NCBI RefSeq assembly: GCF_003254465.1
Contig: NZ_QDFI01000036.1
Span: 1-42,651 of the forward strand
Source of the DNA: Meridianimarinicoccus zhengii
GTDB lineage: Bacteria; Pseudomonadota; Alphaproteobacteria; Rhodobacterales; Rhodobacteraceae
Direction of reading: 5' to 3'
Length of the DNA: 42,651 nucleotides
The translations under genes were made by a program, and so were the position numbers. A model generated the notes under the pieces. It worked only from the letters and a program-made list of their open reading frames with translations, did not search any database and was not told the origin of the DNA. How positions within the stretch are numbered: position 1 is the first letter of the stretch; each line of letters starts with the position of its first letter. Positions 1 to 8,293 of the stretch are shown here, in pieces.

Positions 1-58
1 TCGATGCGGCACTGAGAACGGGACAGCGTTCCAGCTCGGGAACTATTTCAGCGACCTG
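1..58. other. left edge, no gene assigned
   Basis: These bases lie downstream of the small lipoprotein gene, which stops at 59. On the minus strand a short frame is open to the window edge, but no start codon with a ribosome-binding site is seen. Any further gene of the left-facing pilus arm would lie outside the window. Confidence 0.4.
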
Positions 59-304
59 CTAGTCTTCTTCCACGTTCCGATATCGATCCAGCGCGCCCGC
101 CGCGACGGTCCCATCGCTGTTCAGGGACGTGTCGTCGACAACCCGTTCCGGCAGGCGGACGGCATGGATCGTGGCATTCGCCCGCACCGCGTTGCCCAAC
201 GTGGGGGTGACCGCATCCTGCGTCTGCAACTCGCGCGCGCAACCCGAGAGTGAGAGCGCCACGAGCGCCGATTGCGCGATCCGTCTGGCGGTCTTCCGGT
301 GCAC
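59..304 (-). CDS. small lipoprotein of the Tad pilus locus
   Basis: This 81-residue protein has a basic N-terminus, a short hydrophobic stretch and a lipobox (LSGC, Cys at about residue 22), so it is very likely a lipoprotein. The start is GTG at 304, preceded by AGGAG six bases upstream. It follows cpaC with only about 9 bases between them, so the two are probably one transcript. Its place directly after the secretin suggests an outer-membrane partner of CpaC, where other Tad loci carry CpaD or a pilotin. It is much shorter than CpaD and I see no CpaD similarity, so the function is inferred from position only. Confidence 0.7.
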   Translation of the reverse strand: MHRKTARRIAQSALVALSLSGCARELQTQDAVTPTLGNAVRANATIHAVRLPERVVDDTSLNSDGTVAAGALDRYRNVEED

Positions 305-313
305 GATCCGCTC

Positions 314-1777
314 CTAGTCCGAAATGTCCATCATGTGGCCGAACGACCCCGAAACGCCCGTGCCGTTCGTCACGCGCATGATCTTCTCGCGTTGGGACTC
401 CTGCTCGCCCAGGAAGAAGAATTCGAGATCGTTCGTCGACCGCGTATCGTCGAGCGGCGTCGCCAGCGGTACGCCGGGGCGCGACGGGTCCACCAGCCGC
501 GGGGTCACGATCACCACCAGATCGGTTTCCTGACGCTGGAAGGACGCCGAACGGAACAGCGCCCCGATGACCGGGATACTGCCCAGCAGCGGCACCTGGT
601 CCTGCGTGCGCTCGTTGCTGCTTTGCAAGAGGCCCGCTACAGCGAAGCTCTGGCCGCTGCGCAGCTCCACCGTCGTCCTGACCCGGCGCGACGTGAAGGA
701 CGGCACGCTGAGGCCGTTGACCACGACACCCCCGGTATTGTCGACTTGGCTGACTTCGGGTTCCATCACGAGGTTGATCATCCCGCCATCGAGGACCGTC
801 GGGGTGAATGTCAGCCGAACCCCGAATTCCTTGTATTCGACGCTGATCTGTCCATCGGGCTGCGCCACGGGGATGGGCACCTCCCCACCGGCGAGGAAAT
901 TCGCCTCCTGCCCCGATTTCGCCACGAGGTTCGGCTCGGCCAGCCGTCGGGCCAGACCGCGCCGTTCCAGCGCCTGAATCAGCACGTCGGCCTCGACGCC
1001 CAGACCGAGGACACTGGTCAGCAAAGACCCGAACGGGGCGCTGCCGCTTTGCAGACGGGTGTCGATCGTAGCGTCACCGACATCGACATTGCCGGTGCCC
1101 GCCGCCCCGTCCGGTTCGACGCCGGACGAGAAAACCCTGGTCGTCCCGTCGCTCGCATACCAGCGCACACCAAGTTCCTTGCCGCTGCTGCGGCTGGCTT
1201 CGATCAGGCGCACCTCGAGAAGGACCTGCTGTGGCCCGCTCACCTGGATCGCGTTGATGATCTCGTCCTCGCCCCCGTATTGCCTGGCAATCGACAACAC
1301 CTTGCCCAGCGTGACCGAGTCCGGCACCGAACCGCTCAGCTGCAAGCGCCCGTTCACCGTCGCGATCTGCAGGTTGGCCGATGGCGCAGCGCGGCGCAGC
1401 GTGGTTTCCAGATCGCGCAAGTCCGGGCTGACCTCCACGCTCAACAGGCCGGCAACCGCGCCCGACGGGCCCACCAGCACGACATTCGTGCGGCCGACCG
1501 CCATCCCGGACAGGTTGAACGATGTCGACGAGATCGGAACGACATCCGCGATGGCGGGGTTGCCCACCGTCAGCGACCCTATTTCCACCTGCGTGCGGAT
1601 GTTCAGCGACTGCCCAAGCGGCACGATCACGCTGTTACCGGGGTTGCTGGGTTCGACACTGATATCCAGAGGCTGCGCGGCGGCGATCACCGGCATGAAA
1701 ACGACGCCGAAGATTATTGCGCATTTCGCAACAACCCGATAGGCGGCCCGAATAGCTCGCTGACACACACCGCTCAC
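314..1777 (-). CDS. cpaC: Tad pilus outer-membrane secretin CpaC/RcpA
   Basis: This is the secretin that forms the outer-membrane channel of the Flp pilus. The 487 residues show a signal peptide ending near VIAAAQ (about residue 34), a pilus-formation N-terminal domain (about 35-110), a BON-like segment (LQLSGSVPD, about 145-155) and a C-terminal secretin domain with the typical VPLLGSIPVIGALFRS stretch near residue 400. Length is normal for CpaC. The start is GTG at 1777 with a weak ribosome-binding site; a later start would cut the signal peptide. It diverges from the tadD-like gene across about 150 bases and is followed closely by the small lipoprotein gene. Confidence 0.93.
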   Translation of the reverse strand: MSGVCQRAIRAAYRVVAKCAIIFGVVFMPVIAAAQPLDISVEPSNPGNSVIVPLGQSLNIRTQVEIGSLTVGNPAIADVVPISSTSFNLSGMAVGRTNVVLVGPSGAVAGLLSVEVSPDLRDLETTLRRAAPSANLQIATVNGRLQLSGSVPDSVTLGKVLSIARQYGGEDEIINAIQVSGPQQVLLEVRLIEASRSSGKELGVRWYASDGTTRVFSSGVEPDGAAGTGNVDVGDATIDTRLQSGSAPFGSLLTSVLGLGVEADVLIQALERRGLARRLAEPNLVAKSGQEANFLAGGEVPIPVAQPDGQISVEYKEFGVRLTFTPTVLDGGMINLVMEPEVSQVDNTGGVVVNGLSVPSFTSRRVRTTVELRSGQSFAVAGLLQSSNERTQDQVPLLGSIPVIGALFRSASFQRQETDLVVIVTPRLVDPSRPGVPLATPLDDTRSTNDLEFFFLGEQESQREKIMRVTNGTGVSGSFGHMMDISD

Positions 1778-1925
1778 CTCTGGTTTATCGGGGCGAATGA
1801 ATGACTCTAGCCATGCCCCGGTTTTTTGTGCAGCTTACGCCCATGGCGGATTTCATGCAACAACTGGCAATGGAATGCCGGAAACGGGTCTCGGTCGGGC
1901 CGGTCGATCCATCGACGGTACAACA

Positions 1926-2447
1926 ATGACGAATGCCGACTCGTTCCGGCGGTGTCGCGGGTGTGTCTCCTTGCTGGTTCTGGCGGGATGTCTTCTTGCA
2001 TCCTGCGAAGCCACGACCCTTGCGCAATTCGCGGGCGGCCGCGACCCGTTGGCCGCGTCACCGATCCCAGCCACCGTTCCGGAAGTTCCGCAGAACAGGG
2101 CGCTGGCCGAAGCCCGCCAGCAATTCGAGGACGGCGCCTATGGCAACGCCGCGCGGTACTACGAAATCGCCACGGCGTTCGACCCCGCAAGCCGCGAAGG
2201 ATGGCTTGGTCTTGCGGCATCCTATGATCGTCTGAGGCGGTTCGACCTGGCGGACGACGCCTATGCCGAAGCCGAGAAGGTCGCGGGCAACCGTCCGGAA
2301 TTCTTCAATAATCGCGGCTATTCGTATTTGTTGCGCGGCGATTTCAATCGCGCGGCTCAGGATCTGAACCGTGCGCTTCAACTTGCGCCGGACAGCGAAA
2401 CTGTCCGGAACAACGTGGCGCTTCTGCGGCAGGCCCAGACGAGCTGA
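1926..2447 (+). CDS. tadD: TPR-repeat lipoprotein, TadD-like
   Basis: This 173-residue protein starts at ATG 1926, directly before a basic signal sequence; the frame is open further upstream but lacks signal features. A lipobox-like LASC at about residues 24-27 predicts an outer-membrane lipoprotein. The rest is tetratricopeptide repeats: the segments with NRALAEARQQFEDGAYGNAA, the one around GWLGLAASYDRLRRFDLAD, and NRGYSYLLRGDFNRAAQDL. TPR lipoproteins of this kind (TadD) help Tad pilus secretin assembly. It diverges from cpaC and lies about 280 bases before cpaB. The family call is good; the symbol rests partly on context. Confidence 0.82.
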   Translation: MTNADSFRRCRGCVSLLVLAGCLLASCEATTLAQFAGGRDPLAASPIPATVPEVPQNRALAEARQQFEDGAYGNAARYYEIATAFDPASREGWLGLAASYDRLRRFDLADDAYAEAEKVAGNRPEFFNNRGYSYLLRGDFNRAAQDLNRALQLAPDSETVRNNVALLRQAQTS

Positions 2448-2728
2448 CGGCAGCGTGCCGCGGCGCCGCGCGCACCGCGACCGTCCGACCGGCGGGTTGA
2501 CCTGCGGCGGGTGACGGCCGCACGCAAGAGTCGATTTATCCACGCATTTGCACGCAAATCGACACGCATTGCATAAACGGCCGACATTGATGTGCGATCC
2601 AGATCGGAATTCGTCCCGGAGCCGACGGCATTGCGACTGTCGCGGATAGCGGCGCAATGCGCGGAATATCCGGATGGGCGTGACCCCCGAATTGCATTGG
2701 GCCGACCCGGCCCCTGATTGGAGTGGTG
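2448..2728 (+). promoter_or_regulatory. gap before cpaB, probable promoter region
   Basis: This stretch between tadD-like and cpaB has no convincing coding frame. It includes a locally AT-richer part at about 2525-2580. It probably holds the promoter for the cpaB-cpaE-tadE run, but I cannot point to a clear -35/-10 pair. Confidence 0.35.
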
Positions 2729-3646
2729 ATGATCCGGATCGTGATACTGCTGACGGCGCTTGGTTTCGGCGGGCTGACCGCGTGGCTGGCGTTTGATCGT
2801 CTGCCCGCGATGATCGCGGCGCAGGACGGTCAGATCGACGGTATCGTCGAAGTGCCCATGATTGACGTGCTGGTGGCGCAACACGAAATCGCAGGTGGCG
2901 CGGCTCTTGAGCCGGGATCGATGACCTGGCAGCAGTGGCCGGAACCCGCGATCGATGCCGCCGCCATGATCACCCGCCGGGATTTCGAGAACGCCATCGC
3001 GGACCTGTCCGGAAGCCTAGCCCGCAGCCGGATCATCCGCGGCGAACCGATCCAGCGCAGCAAGCTGGCCGAGGCGGGCAGCGGTTTCCTGGCCGCCGTC
3101 CTGCCCCAGGGCAAGCGCGCGGTCAGCGTGCGCATCTCGGCAGAAAACTCTGCGGGGGGTTTCATCCTTCCGAACGATCACGTGGATGTCGTCTTCACGC
3201 GCGCGCGCACGGCACAACAGGGCAACGAACTGTTCGCGCGCAGCTACACCATCGCGCGCAACCTGCGCGTGGTCGCCATCGACCAGACGGTTTCCGACGA
3301 CACGTCCGAGCTGACCGTCATCGGCGAGACGGCGACGCTGGAGGTGGACCCGGAACAGGTGGAGATCATCACCGCCGCGCAGGCCGCAGGCGCCTTGTCG
3401 CTTGCGCTTCGGCCTGCTCAGGACAGTGGCGCGCTGGCGCGAGACAAGCCGATCGTTCTGGCGGATCTTGTGGCCGACGACACCGATGACGCCACCAAAC
3501 CCGCGCAGGGCGCCGATACGGATCCTGCCGAAGCCGATGCAAGCGCCGCGCCGGCCGGCCAGTCGGACACACCGGCCGCATCCGTGCGCATCATCAGCAG
3601 GAGCGGCACGACGGTCATCAACCCGCCCGTGCGCGGCGACTCCTGA
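2729..3646 (+). CDS. cpaB: Flp pilus assembly protein CpaB/RcpC
   Basis: CpaB/RcpC is a periplasmic, inner-membrane-anchored component that works with the secretin. The protein (305 residues) has one N-terminal membrane segment (IVILLTALGFGGLTAWLAF), an SAF-like domain (about 45-120, with VAQHEIAGGAALEPGSM and IIRGEPIQRSKL) and the conserved VDVVFTRAR region of the RcpC domain. The C-terminus is low-complexity and rich in Ala, Asp and Pro. ATG 2729 is chosen because GGAG lies five bases upstream; two in-frame GTG codons just before it lack such spacing. cpaE follows after 15 bases. Confidence 0.92.
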   Translation: MIRIVILLTALGFGGLTAWLAFDRLPAMIAAQDGQIDGIVEVPMIDVLVAQHEIAGGAALEPGSMTWQQWPEPAIDAAAMITRRDFENAIADLSGSLARSRIIRGEPIQRSKLAEAGSGFLAAVLPQGKRAVSVRISAENSAGGFILPNDHVDVVFTRARTAQQGNELFARSYTIARNLRVVAIDQTVSDDTSELTVIGETATLEVDPEQVEIITAAQAAGALSLALRPAQDSGALARDKPIVLADLVADDTDDATKPAQGADTDPAEADASAAPAGQSDTPAASVRIISRSGTTVINPPVRGDS

Positions 3647-3661
3647 AAGGGAAGGACGGCC

Positions 3662-4939
3662 ATGCTGGAAACGAAATTCGACGTCGCATCCGCGGTCCCG
3701 GCTAGCGTGGCCCTCGACGAGGCGCGCGAAGTGCCCGCGATCTCGGTCGCCGCATTCTGCCAGACCGATGACACCGGCAACCGCCTGCGGGACCTGTTCA
3801 CCCATCGGCGGTTCGTCAACATGCGCTACGAGGTGATCGACGGCACTGTCCGCACGGCGGCGGAGCGGTTCGCGGCGGAACCTTCGCCAAACCTCATCAT
3901 CCTTGAAGAATGCGAAGAACACGCCGAATTCCTGGCGGGGCTGGAGCGGCTGTCCGAGGTGGCGCTGGAGTCGACCCGCGTGATCGTGGTCGGGCGCGAA
4001 AACGACGTGACGCTTTATCGCCAGTTCCTGCACGTGGGCGTCAGCGACTATCTTCTGATGCCGCTGGACCTTGCGACCCTGATCGAATCCATCGTCAGCG
4101 CCTTTCCGGACGGGCCAAGCGACCGGCGCGGGCGTGTCGTGTCGTTCATCGGCGCCCATGGTGGGGCCGGGTCTTCGACCATCGCGCACAATGCCGGTTG
4201 GACCATCGCCGAAGATCGCAACCTCAACGCGCTCCTGATCGACATGGACATGCCCTTCGGTACGGCCAGTCTGAACTTCAACCTGTCCGACCATGACAGC
4301 GGCCTGCTCGACCTGCTGCGCAATCTGCACAAGCTCGACCAGGTGCTGATCGACCGGCTCGCGGCGTCGCCCCAGCCCAAGCTCAAGGTGCTGTTCGGCC
4401 CGCCCAACCAGGAGCTCGGCGGCGAGGAATTCGCCGAACAGGTCATGCCCTTCATCGGCGCGCTGCATTCGCGGGTCGATCTGACCCTGCTCGACCTGCC
4501 GAACCTCTGGTCCGGCTGGACCCAGGAAGCCCTGCGCCTGAGCGACGATATCGTCATCACGGCGACACCCGACCTCGTATCCCTGCGCAACCTGAAACTT
4601 CTGCTCGCGAAGCTGGAAACCCTGCGGCCCCACGATCAGCCGCCGCAATACGTTCTGAACCAGATCGACATTCCGAAACGCGAACAGGTCAAACCCGAGA
4701 AGTTCGTGGAAGCCATCGGGCTGAAGCCGCTGGCGGAGATCCGGTTCGACGGCCAGCTTTTCGGAAAATCGGCCAATCTCGGCCGCATGCTGGCCGATGT
4801 CGGCGCGGGCCGGGGGCTGCTCAAGTCGCTCACGGCGATCTCGGAATTCGTCGCTATGCCGAAAACCGCCCCCGCCAAGGCCAGCGAAGCGCGGCGGACC
4901 GGACTGCTTGGTCGTCTCGTCGGACGCACCCGGACATGA
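3662..4939 (+). CDS. cpaE: Tad pilus localisation ATPase-like protein CpaE/TadZ
   Basis: CpaE/TadZ is a ParA/MinD-superfamily protein that positions the Tad machine at the membrane. The 425 residues have an atypical receiver-like domain (about 25-150) followed by a MinD-like domain from about 158. The P-loop equivalent at residues 166-173 reads HGGAGSST: both the signature lysine (His here) and the phosphate-binding lysine (Ser here) of the usual KGGxGKT/S are absent. Walker-A drift is known in TadZ, so this may be a non-hydrolysing form. The gene overlaps the next one by four bases (ATGA at 4936). Confidence 0.92.
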   Translation: MLETKFDVASAVPASVALDEAREVPAISVAAFCQTDDTGNRLRDLFTHRRFVNMRYEVIDGTVRTAAERFAAEPSPNLIILEECEEHAEFLAGLERLSEVALESTRVIVVGRENDVTLYRQFLHVGVSDYLLMPLDLATLIESIVSAFPDGPSDRRGRVVSFIGAHGGAGSSTIAHNAGWTIAEDRNLNALLIDMDMPFGTASLNFNLSDHDSGLLDLLRNLHKLDQVLIDRLAASPQPKLKVLFGPPNQELGGEEFAEQVMPFIGALHSRVDLTLLDLPNLWSGWTQEALRLSDDIVITATPDLVSLRNLKLLLAKLETLRPHDQPPQYVLNQIDIPKREQVKPEKFVEAIGLKPLAEIRFDGQLFGKSANLGRMLADVGAGRGLLKSLTAISEFVAMPKTAPAKASEARRTGLLGRLVGRTRT

Positions 4940-5379
4940 TTTCAGCCCGGCAGCGCCCTGTCCGGCTTGCACGGGCCGCGCGGGCAATGCCGCGCGGCGA
5001 CGATGGTGTGGCCGCGGTCGAATTCGCGATCCTCGCGCCGGTCCTCGTCTCGTCGCTGCTGCTGATGACGGATATCGGGCTCGCGATTTCGCAGAAGATG
5101 TCGATGGACAGCGTTCTGCGCACGGTCGCGCAGATGACGATGAACGATCCCGGACTCGGGGCGGCACAGTCGGCGCTCGACACATTGACCAGCGGGGCGC
5201 CATTCACGGCGACGGCGCAACTTTATTGCGACTGCCCCGGCAGCGGGGCCTGCACCGAGCCCTGCACCGCAGGTTCGGACCATGTGTCCTACGTGCTCGA
5301 GGCCAGTGGCCCCTACACCAGCATGATCACGCCCTTCACGCTCGATCTCGAGTCGCGCATCGAGGTGCGAGTGAAATGA
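4936..5379 (+). CDS. TadE-like pseudopilin 1
   Basis: This 147-residue protein has the TadE/TadG N-terminal pattern: a basic leader, then DDGVAAVEFAILAPVLVSSLLLMTDIGLAI with the Glu that follows the pseudopilin processing site, then a periplasmic part. TadE-like minor pseudopilins are needed for Flp pilus assembly and are cut by the prepilin peptidase. Cysteines in the C-terminal half (CDCPGSGACTEPC) could form disulfides. It overlaps cpaE upstream and the second TadE-like gene downstream by ATGA junctions, so the three are translationally coupled. Confidence 0.9.
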   Translation: MISARQRPVRLARAARAMPRGDDGVAAVEFAILAPVLVSSLLLMTDIGLAISQKMSMDSVLRTVAQMTMNDPGLGAAQSALDTLTSGAPFTATAQLYCDCPGSGACTEPCTAGSDHVSYVLEASGPYTSMITPFTLDLESRIEVRVK

Positions 5380-5753
5380 AACGGCTGGCCGACTTCATGC
5401 GCCGGACCGAAGGTGCGACGGCCATCGAATTCGCCATCGTGGCCATGCCGCTCATCCTGCTGCTCGTGGGCACGCTGGAACTGGGGCGCGTGCTGTTCAT
5501 CCAGAACGAGCTGGCCCTGGCCGCGGACCGCGGCGTCCGGACATTGCTGGTCACGGCGGACACGCCGATGGCCACCATCGAAACACAGATCCGCGATACG
5601 TTCAGCCTGACCCCACCCGCTGGGCTGGCGGTGACACTTGCCACGGACGGCACCGGATTTCGGACCTTGCGGATCGACTATCCCGTGGAATTACTGATCC
5701 CGACACTTGTGACCCCGCAGATCACGCTGACGACGGAACGGCGGGTGCCGTGA
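5376..5753 (+). CDS. TadE-like pseudopilin 2
   Basis: This 125-residue protein starts at ATG 5376, overlapping the previous stop by four bases. It has the TadE pattern RRTEGATAIEFAIVAMPLILLLVGTLELGRVLF, with Gly-Ala as the likely processing site and Glu at +5. The periplasmic remainder is about 80 residues. Having two TadE-like proteins side by side matches the TadE/TadF pair of other loci, but this one could be either. The stop at 5751-5753 directly abuts the stop of the convergent gene that begins at base 5754. Confidence 0.88.
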   Translation: MKRLADFMRRTEGATAIEFAIVAMPLILLLVGTLELGRVLFIQNELALAADRGVRTLLVTADTPMATIETQIRDTFSLTPPAGLAVTLATDGTGFRTLRIDYPVELLIPTLVTPQITLTTERRVP

Positions 5754-6299
5754 TCAGTTGCCCGCCGGCACTGGAGCGGTCCCCGCCGGAACGCAGCTGT
5801 CGCCGCACAGGAAGGTTTCGCGCGACTGCCCGCGAATGATCGTCGTCAGCGTTCCAGCCTGTCCCATGATGCGAACGATCCGGTTCTCGATCACCCGCCC
5901 ATCCGCCGAAATCGCGATCAGGTTCGTCATGCCCTCCTGCAGCCCGTTCAGCACGAGCGTCCGCTCGTCGAGAAAGCTGACATCGACAAGCTGCTCGTTG
6001 CCGAGAATCAGTGTCTCGGGTGCGTCCGGCAGAACAAGGACGCGCGACATGTCGAGATGCAGGTCGATATCCGCGCCCGTCCGCGCATCGGCCGAAAACA
6101 CCGCCTGCGCCGCTTCATGAGTCGAACAGGCGAATTGCGTGCCGGGTGGCAGGCAGTCGCAGGTGACGGCCATCAATGACAGTGCGATTGTGCATGCGCA
6201 GGACATGGTGAAACAATAGGCCTGTCCCGAAGCCCGCGCAATCGAATACGGGAGCCGCCGACCGCGATACCGAACGGGCGTTCCACGCGAATTCCACAT
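5754..6299 (-). CDS. stand-alone pilus-assembly N-terminal (secretin N) domain protein
   Basis: The C-terminal 110 or so residues (DMSRVLVLPDAPETLILGNEQLVDVSFLDE... through DGRVIENRIVRIMGQ) match the pilus-formation N-terminal domain found at the front of CpaC/RcpA, here without any secretin domain. Such single-domain proteins occur in Tad loci and probably bind in the periplasm. An N-terminal hydrophobic stretch (TMSCACTIALSLMAVTC) suggests a secreted protein or lipoprotein. The start is uncertain: 181 residues from ATG 6299, or 150 residues from ATG 6206; neither has a clear ribosome-binding site. It faces away from flp and converges end to end on TadE-like 2. Confidence 0.8.
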   Translation of the reverse strand: MWNSRGTPVRYRGRRLPYSIARASGQAYCFTMSCACTIALSLMAVTCDCLPPGTQFACSTHEAAQAVFSADARTGADIDLHLDMSRVLVLPDAPETLILGNEQLVDVSFLDERTLVLNGLQEGMTNLIAISADGRVIENRIVRIMGQAGTLTTIIRGQSRETFLCGDSCVPAGTAPVPAGN

Positions 6300-6436
6300 T
6301 CTTGCAAAGTTCTTTCACAAATCCGCCACCATATTCCAAGCAACATTATTAGAATAGAATCGGTTACTGCCGTAGGAAAGGATTACGAAAGGGCAGCAAT
6401 GGGACTTGTCCTGGTCAACGCGAAGGGAAACTTCAA
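6300..6436 (+). promoter_or_regulatory. flp promoter/leader region
   Basis: This is a distinctly AT-rich gap (for example about 6300-6370) between the divergent secretin-N gene and flp. Its base composition contrasts with the GC-rich surroundings, as expected for a strong pilin promoter. No unambiguous box sequences could be assigned by eye. Confidence 0.45.
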
Positions 6437-6637
6437 ATGACGCGTCTTTACGTCAAGCTCAACACGATGCTCGCCGGATTTCGCAAGGACGAGCGCGGTG
6501 CGACGGCTATCGAATACGGTCTGATCGCGGCTGGTATCTCTGTTCTCATCATGACCGTGGTCACGACGCTCGGTGGCGATCTGAGCGATACTTTCACAGG
6601 AATCTCCACGGCACTGAACCCGGCCGCGGAAGGCTGA
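6437..6637 (+). CDS. flp: Flp/Fap-type pilin
   Basis: This is the major pilin subunit of the Tad pilus. The 66-residue prepilin has a basic leader ending KDERG (Gly21), then ATAIEYGLIAAGISVLIMTVV, the classic Flp hydrophobic helix with Glu at +5 and Tyr at +6 of the mature protein. Cleavage after Gly21 by a TadV/CpaA-type peptidase gives a 45-residue mature pilin. It stands alone between an AT-rich leader and a hairpin, so it is probably made from its own abundant transcript with lower read-through into cpaF. Confidence 0.95.
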   Translation: MTRLYVKLNTMLAGFRKDERGATAIEYGLIAAGISVLIMTVVTTLGGDLSDTFTGISTALNPAAEG

Positions 6638-6658
6638 TCGCACCCTCTTAGGGCGCGA
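6638..6658 (+). terminator. hairpin after flp, possible attenuator
   Basis: The stem TCGC-a-CCCT pairs with AGGG-c-GCGA around a three-base loop, with one A/C mismatch, starting right after the flp stop. There is no T-run, so it is not a strong intrinsic terminator. It could protect the pilin mRNA end or reduce read-through into cpaF. Confidence 0.4.
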
Positions 6659-6835
6659 TACGACGTCCGAGATCCGAGATTCCGACCATCGACGGGTTTT
6701 CTTGACGGGGTGTATTGCGCCAACCTGACTTTCTGGACGGCGCACCTGGTGATCTGGCCTTCGGGTCGGATCGCCAATTTGCGTCGAATTTCTCGACATG
6801 CCTGCATTTTCTGGCAAGCCTGATCGGATGGCACG

Positions 6836-8269
6836 ATGTTCGGAAAACGAAAGCAGCCCTTCGGCGGAAATGACGGCCCCTTGAAACTGGTCGAGCCTGC
6901 GCCGCACACCACCGCGCAGACCGTCGCCATGGCCTCGAGCAACGCGCCGGAACGGACAGGACCGGAGGACGACGATTACTATGCGCTCAAGGCGCAGGTG
7001 ATGTCCGCAGTCCTTGAAACCATCGACATCGTCAAGCTGAGCGACATGGATGCGGTTCAGGCCCGCGAGGAGATCCAGGCGCTCATCAGCGACATCGCCG
7101 CAGCACAGAAGCTGAAGATACCGCTGGCCGCGCAGGAAGACCTCTACCGCGACATCTGCAACGACATGCTGGGGTATGGTCCGCTGGAACCCCTGCTCGC
7201 CCGCGACGACATTTCGGACATCATGGTCAATGGCGCGCGCCGCGTGTTCATCGAGGTGGACGGCAAGGTTCAGCAAACCTCGGTGCGCTTCAAGGACAAC
7301 AGCCAGCTTCTCAATATCTGCCAGCGGATCGTCAGCCAGGTCGGCCGCCGGGTGGACGAGTCGAGCCCGATCTGCGACGCGCGCCTGATGGACGGGTCGC
7401 GCGTGAACGTGATCGCCCCGCCGCTCGCCATAGACGGGCCATCCCTCACCATCCGGAAGTTCAAGCGGGAAAAGCTGACGCTCGACAAGCTGGTGAGCTT
7501 CGGATCGATCACCTTCGAAGGGGCGGAGGTGCTCAAGATCATCGGCCGCGTGCGGTGCAATGTCATCATCTCGGGGGGCACGGGGTCGGGCAAGACCACG
7601 CTCCTGAATACCCTGACACGGTTCATCGACCACGAGGAACGGATCGTCACCTGCGAGGATTCCGCCGAGCTTCAGTTGCAGCAGCCCCATGTCGTGCGGC
7701 TGGAAACGCGCCCGCCGAACCTTGAAGGCCAGGGCGAGATCACGATGTATAACCTCGTGCGGAACTGCCTGCGGATGCGGCCGGAGCGGATCATCGTGGG
7801 CGAGGTGCGCGGCCCCGAGGTCTTCGACCTGTTGCAGGCGATGAACACCGGCCATGACGGGTCGATGGGCACGATCCACTCCAACTCGCCGCGCGATTGC
7901 CTCAAGCGAATGGAATCCATGATCGCCATGAGCGGCTACAACCTGCCCGCGACGACCGTCCGCGAGATGATCGCGGGTGCGGTCGATGTCATCATCCAGG
8001 CGGCCCGCATGCGCGACGGATCGCGCAAGATCACGCACATCACCGAGGTCACGGGCATGGAGGGCGATGTCATCACCACCCAGGACCTGTTCGTCTACGA
8101 CATCGAAGGCGAGGATGCATCGGGCAAGGTGATCGGGCGGCACAAGTCCACCGGGATCGGGCGGCCGAATTTCTATGACCGCGCCAGATACTATGGCGAA
8201 GAACGGCGCCTGATGCAGGCGCTGGAGGCGGCCCATGCCGGCCCTGCCGGCTTTGGCAAGCTGGGGTGA
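6836..8269 (+). CDS. cpaF: Tad pilus assembly/retraction ATPase CpaF/TadA
   Basis: This is the GSPII_E/VirB11-family hexameric ATPase that powers Flp pilus extension (and in some species retraction). The 477 residues have an N-terminal helical domain, the typical [22 protein letters not shown] segment, a Walker A ([10 protein letters not shown], about 246-255), the acidic Walker B region (RIIVGEVRG) and a His-containing [14 protein letters not shown] motif. All catalytic motifs are intact. Length is normal. tadB begins 24 bases downstream. Confidence 0.96.
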   Translation: MFGKRKQPFGGNDGPLKLVEPAPHTTAQTVAMASSNAPERTGPEDDDYYALKAQVMSAVLETIDIVKLSDMDAVQAREEIQALISDIAAAQKLKIPLAAQEDLYRDICNDMLGYGPLEPLLARDDISDIMVNGARRVFIEVDGKVQQTSVRFKDNSQLLNICQRIVSQVGRRVDESSPICDARLMDGSRVNVIAPPLAIDGPSLTIRKFKREKLTLDKLVSFGSITFEGAEVLKIIGRVRCNVIISGGTGSGKTTLLNTLTRFIDHEERIVTCEDSAELQLQQPHVVRLETRPPNLEGQGEITMYNLVRNCLRMRPERIIVGEVRGPEVFDLLQAMNTGHDGSMGTIHSNSPRDCLKRMESMIAMSGYNLPATTVREMIAGAVDVIIQAARMRDGSRKITHITEVTGMEGDVITTQDLFVYDIEGEDASGKVIGRHKSTGIGRPNFYDRARYYGEERRLMQALEAAHAGPAGFGKLG

Positions 8270-8293
8270 TGTCGACACGAACGGGAAACGCAC

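Noticed and set aside
272-1804. 510-codon open frame on the plus strand opposite cpaC
   Set aside because: It mirrors the secretin gene; high GC content keeps antisense frames open. Composition (Arg, His, Asp rich) is not protein-like and there is no domain.
3017-5203. 728-codon minus-strand frame opposite cpaB-cpaE
   Set aside because: Spans two well-supported genes on the other strand and has no recognisable domain.
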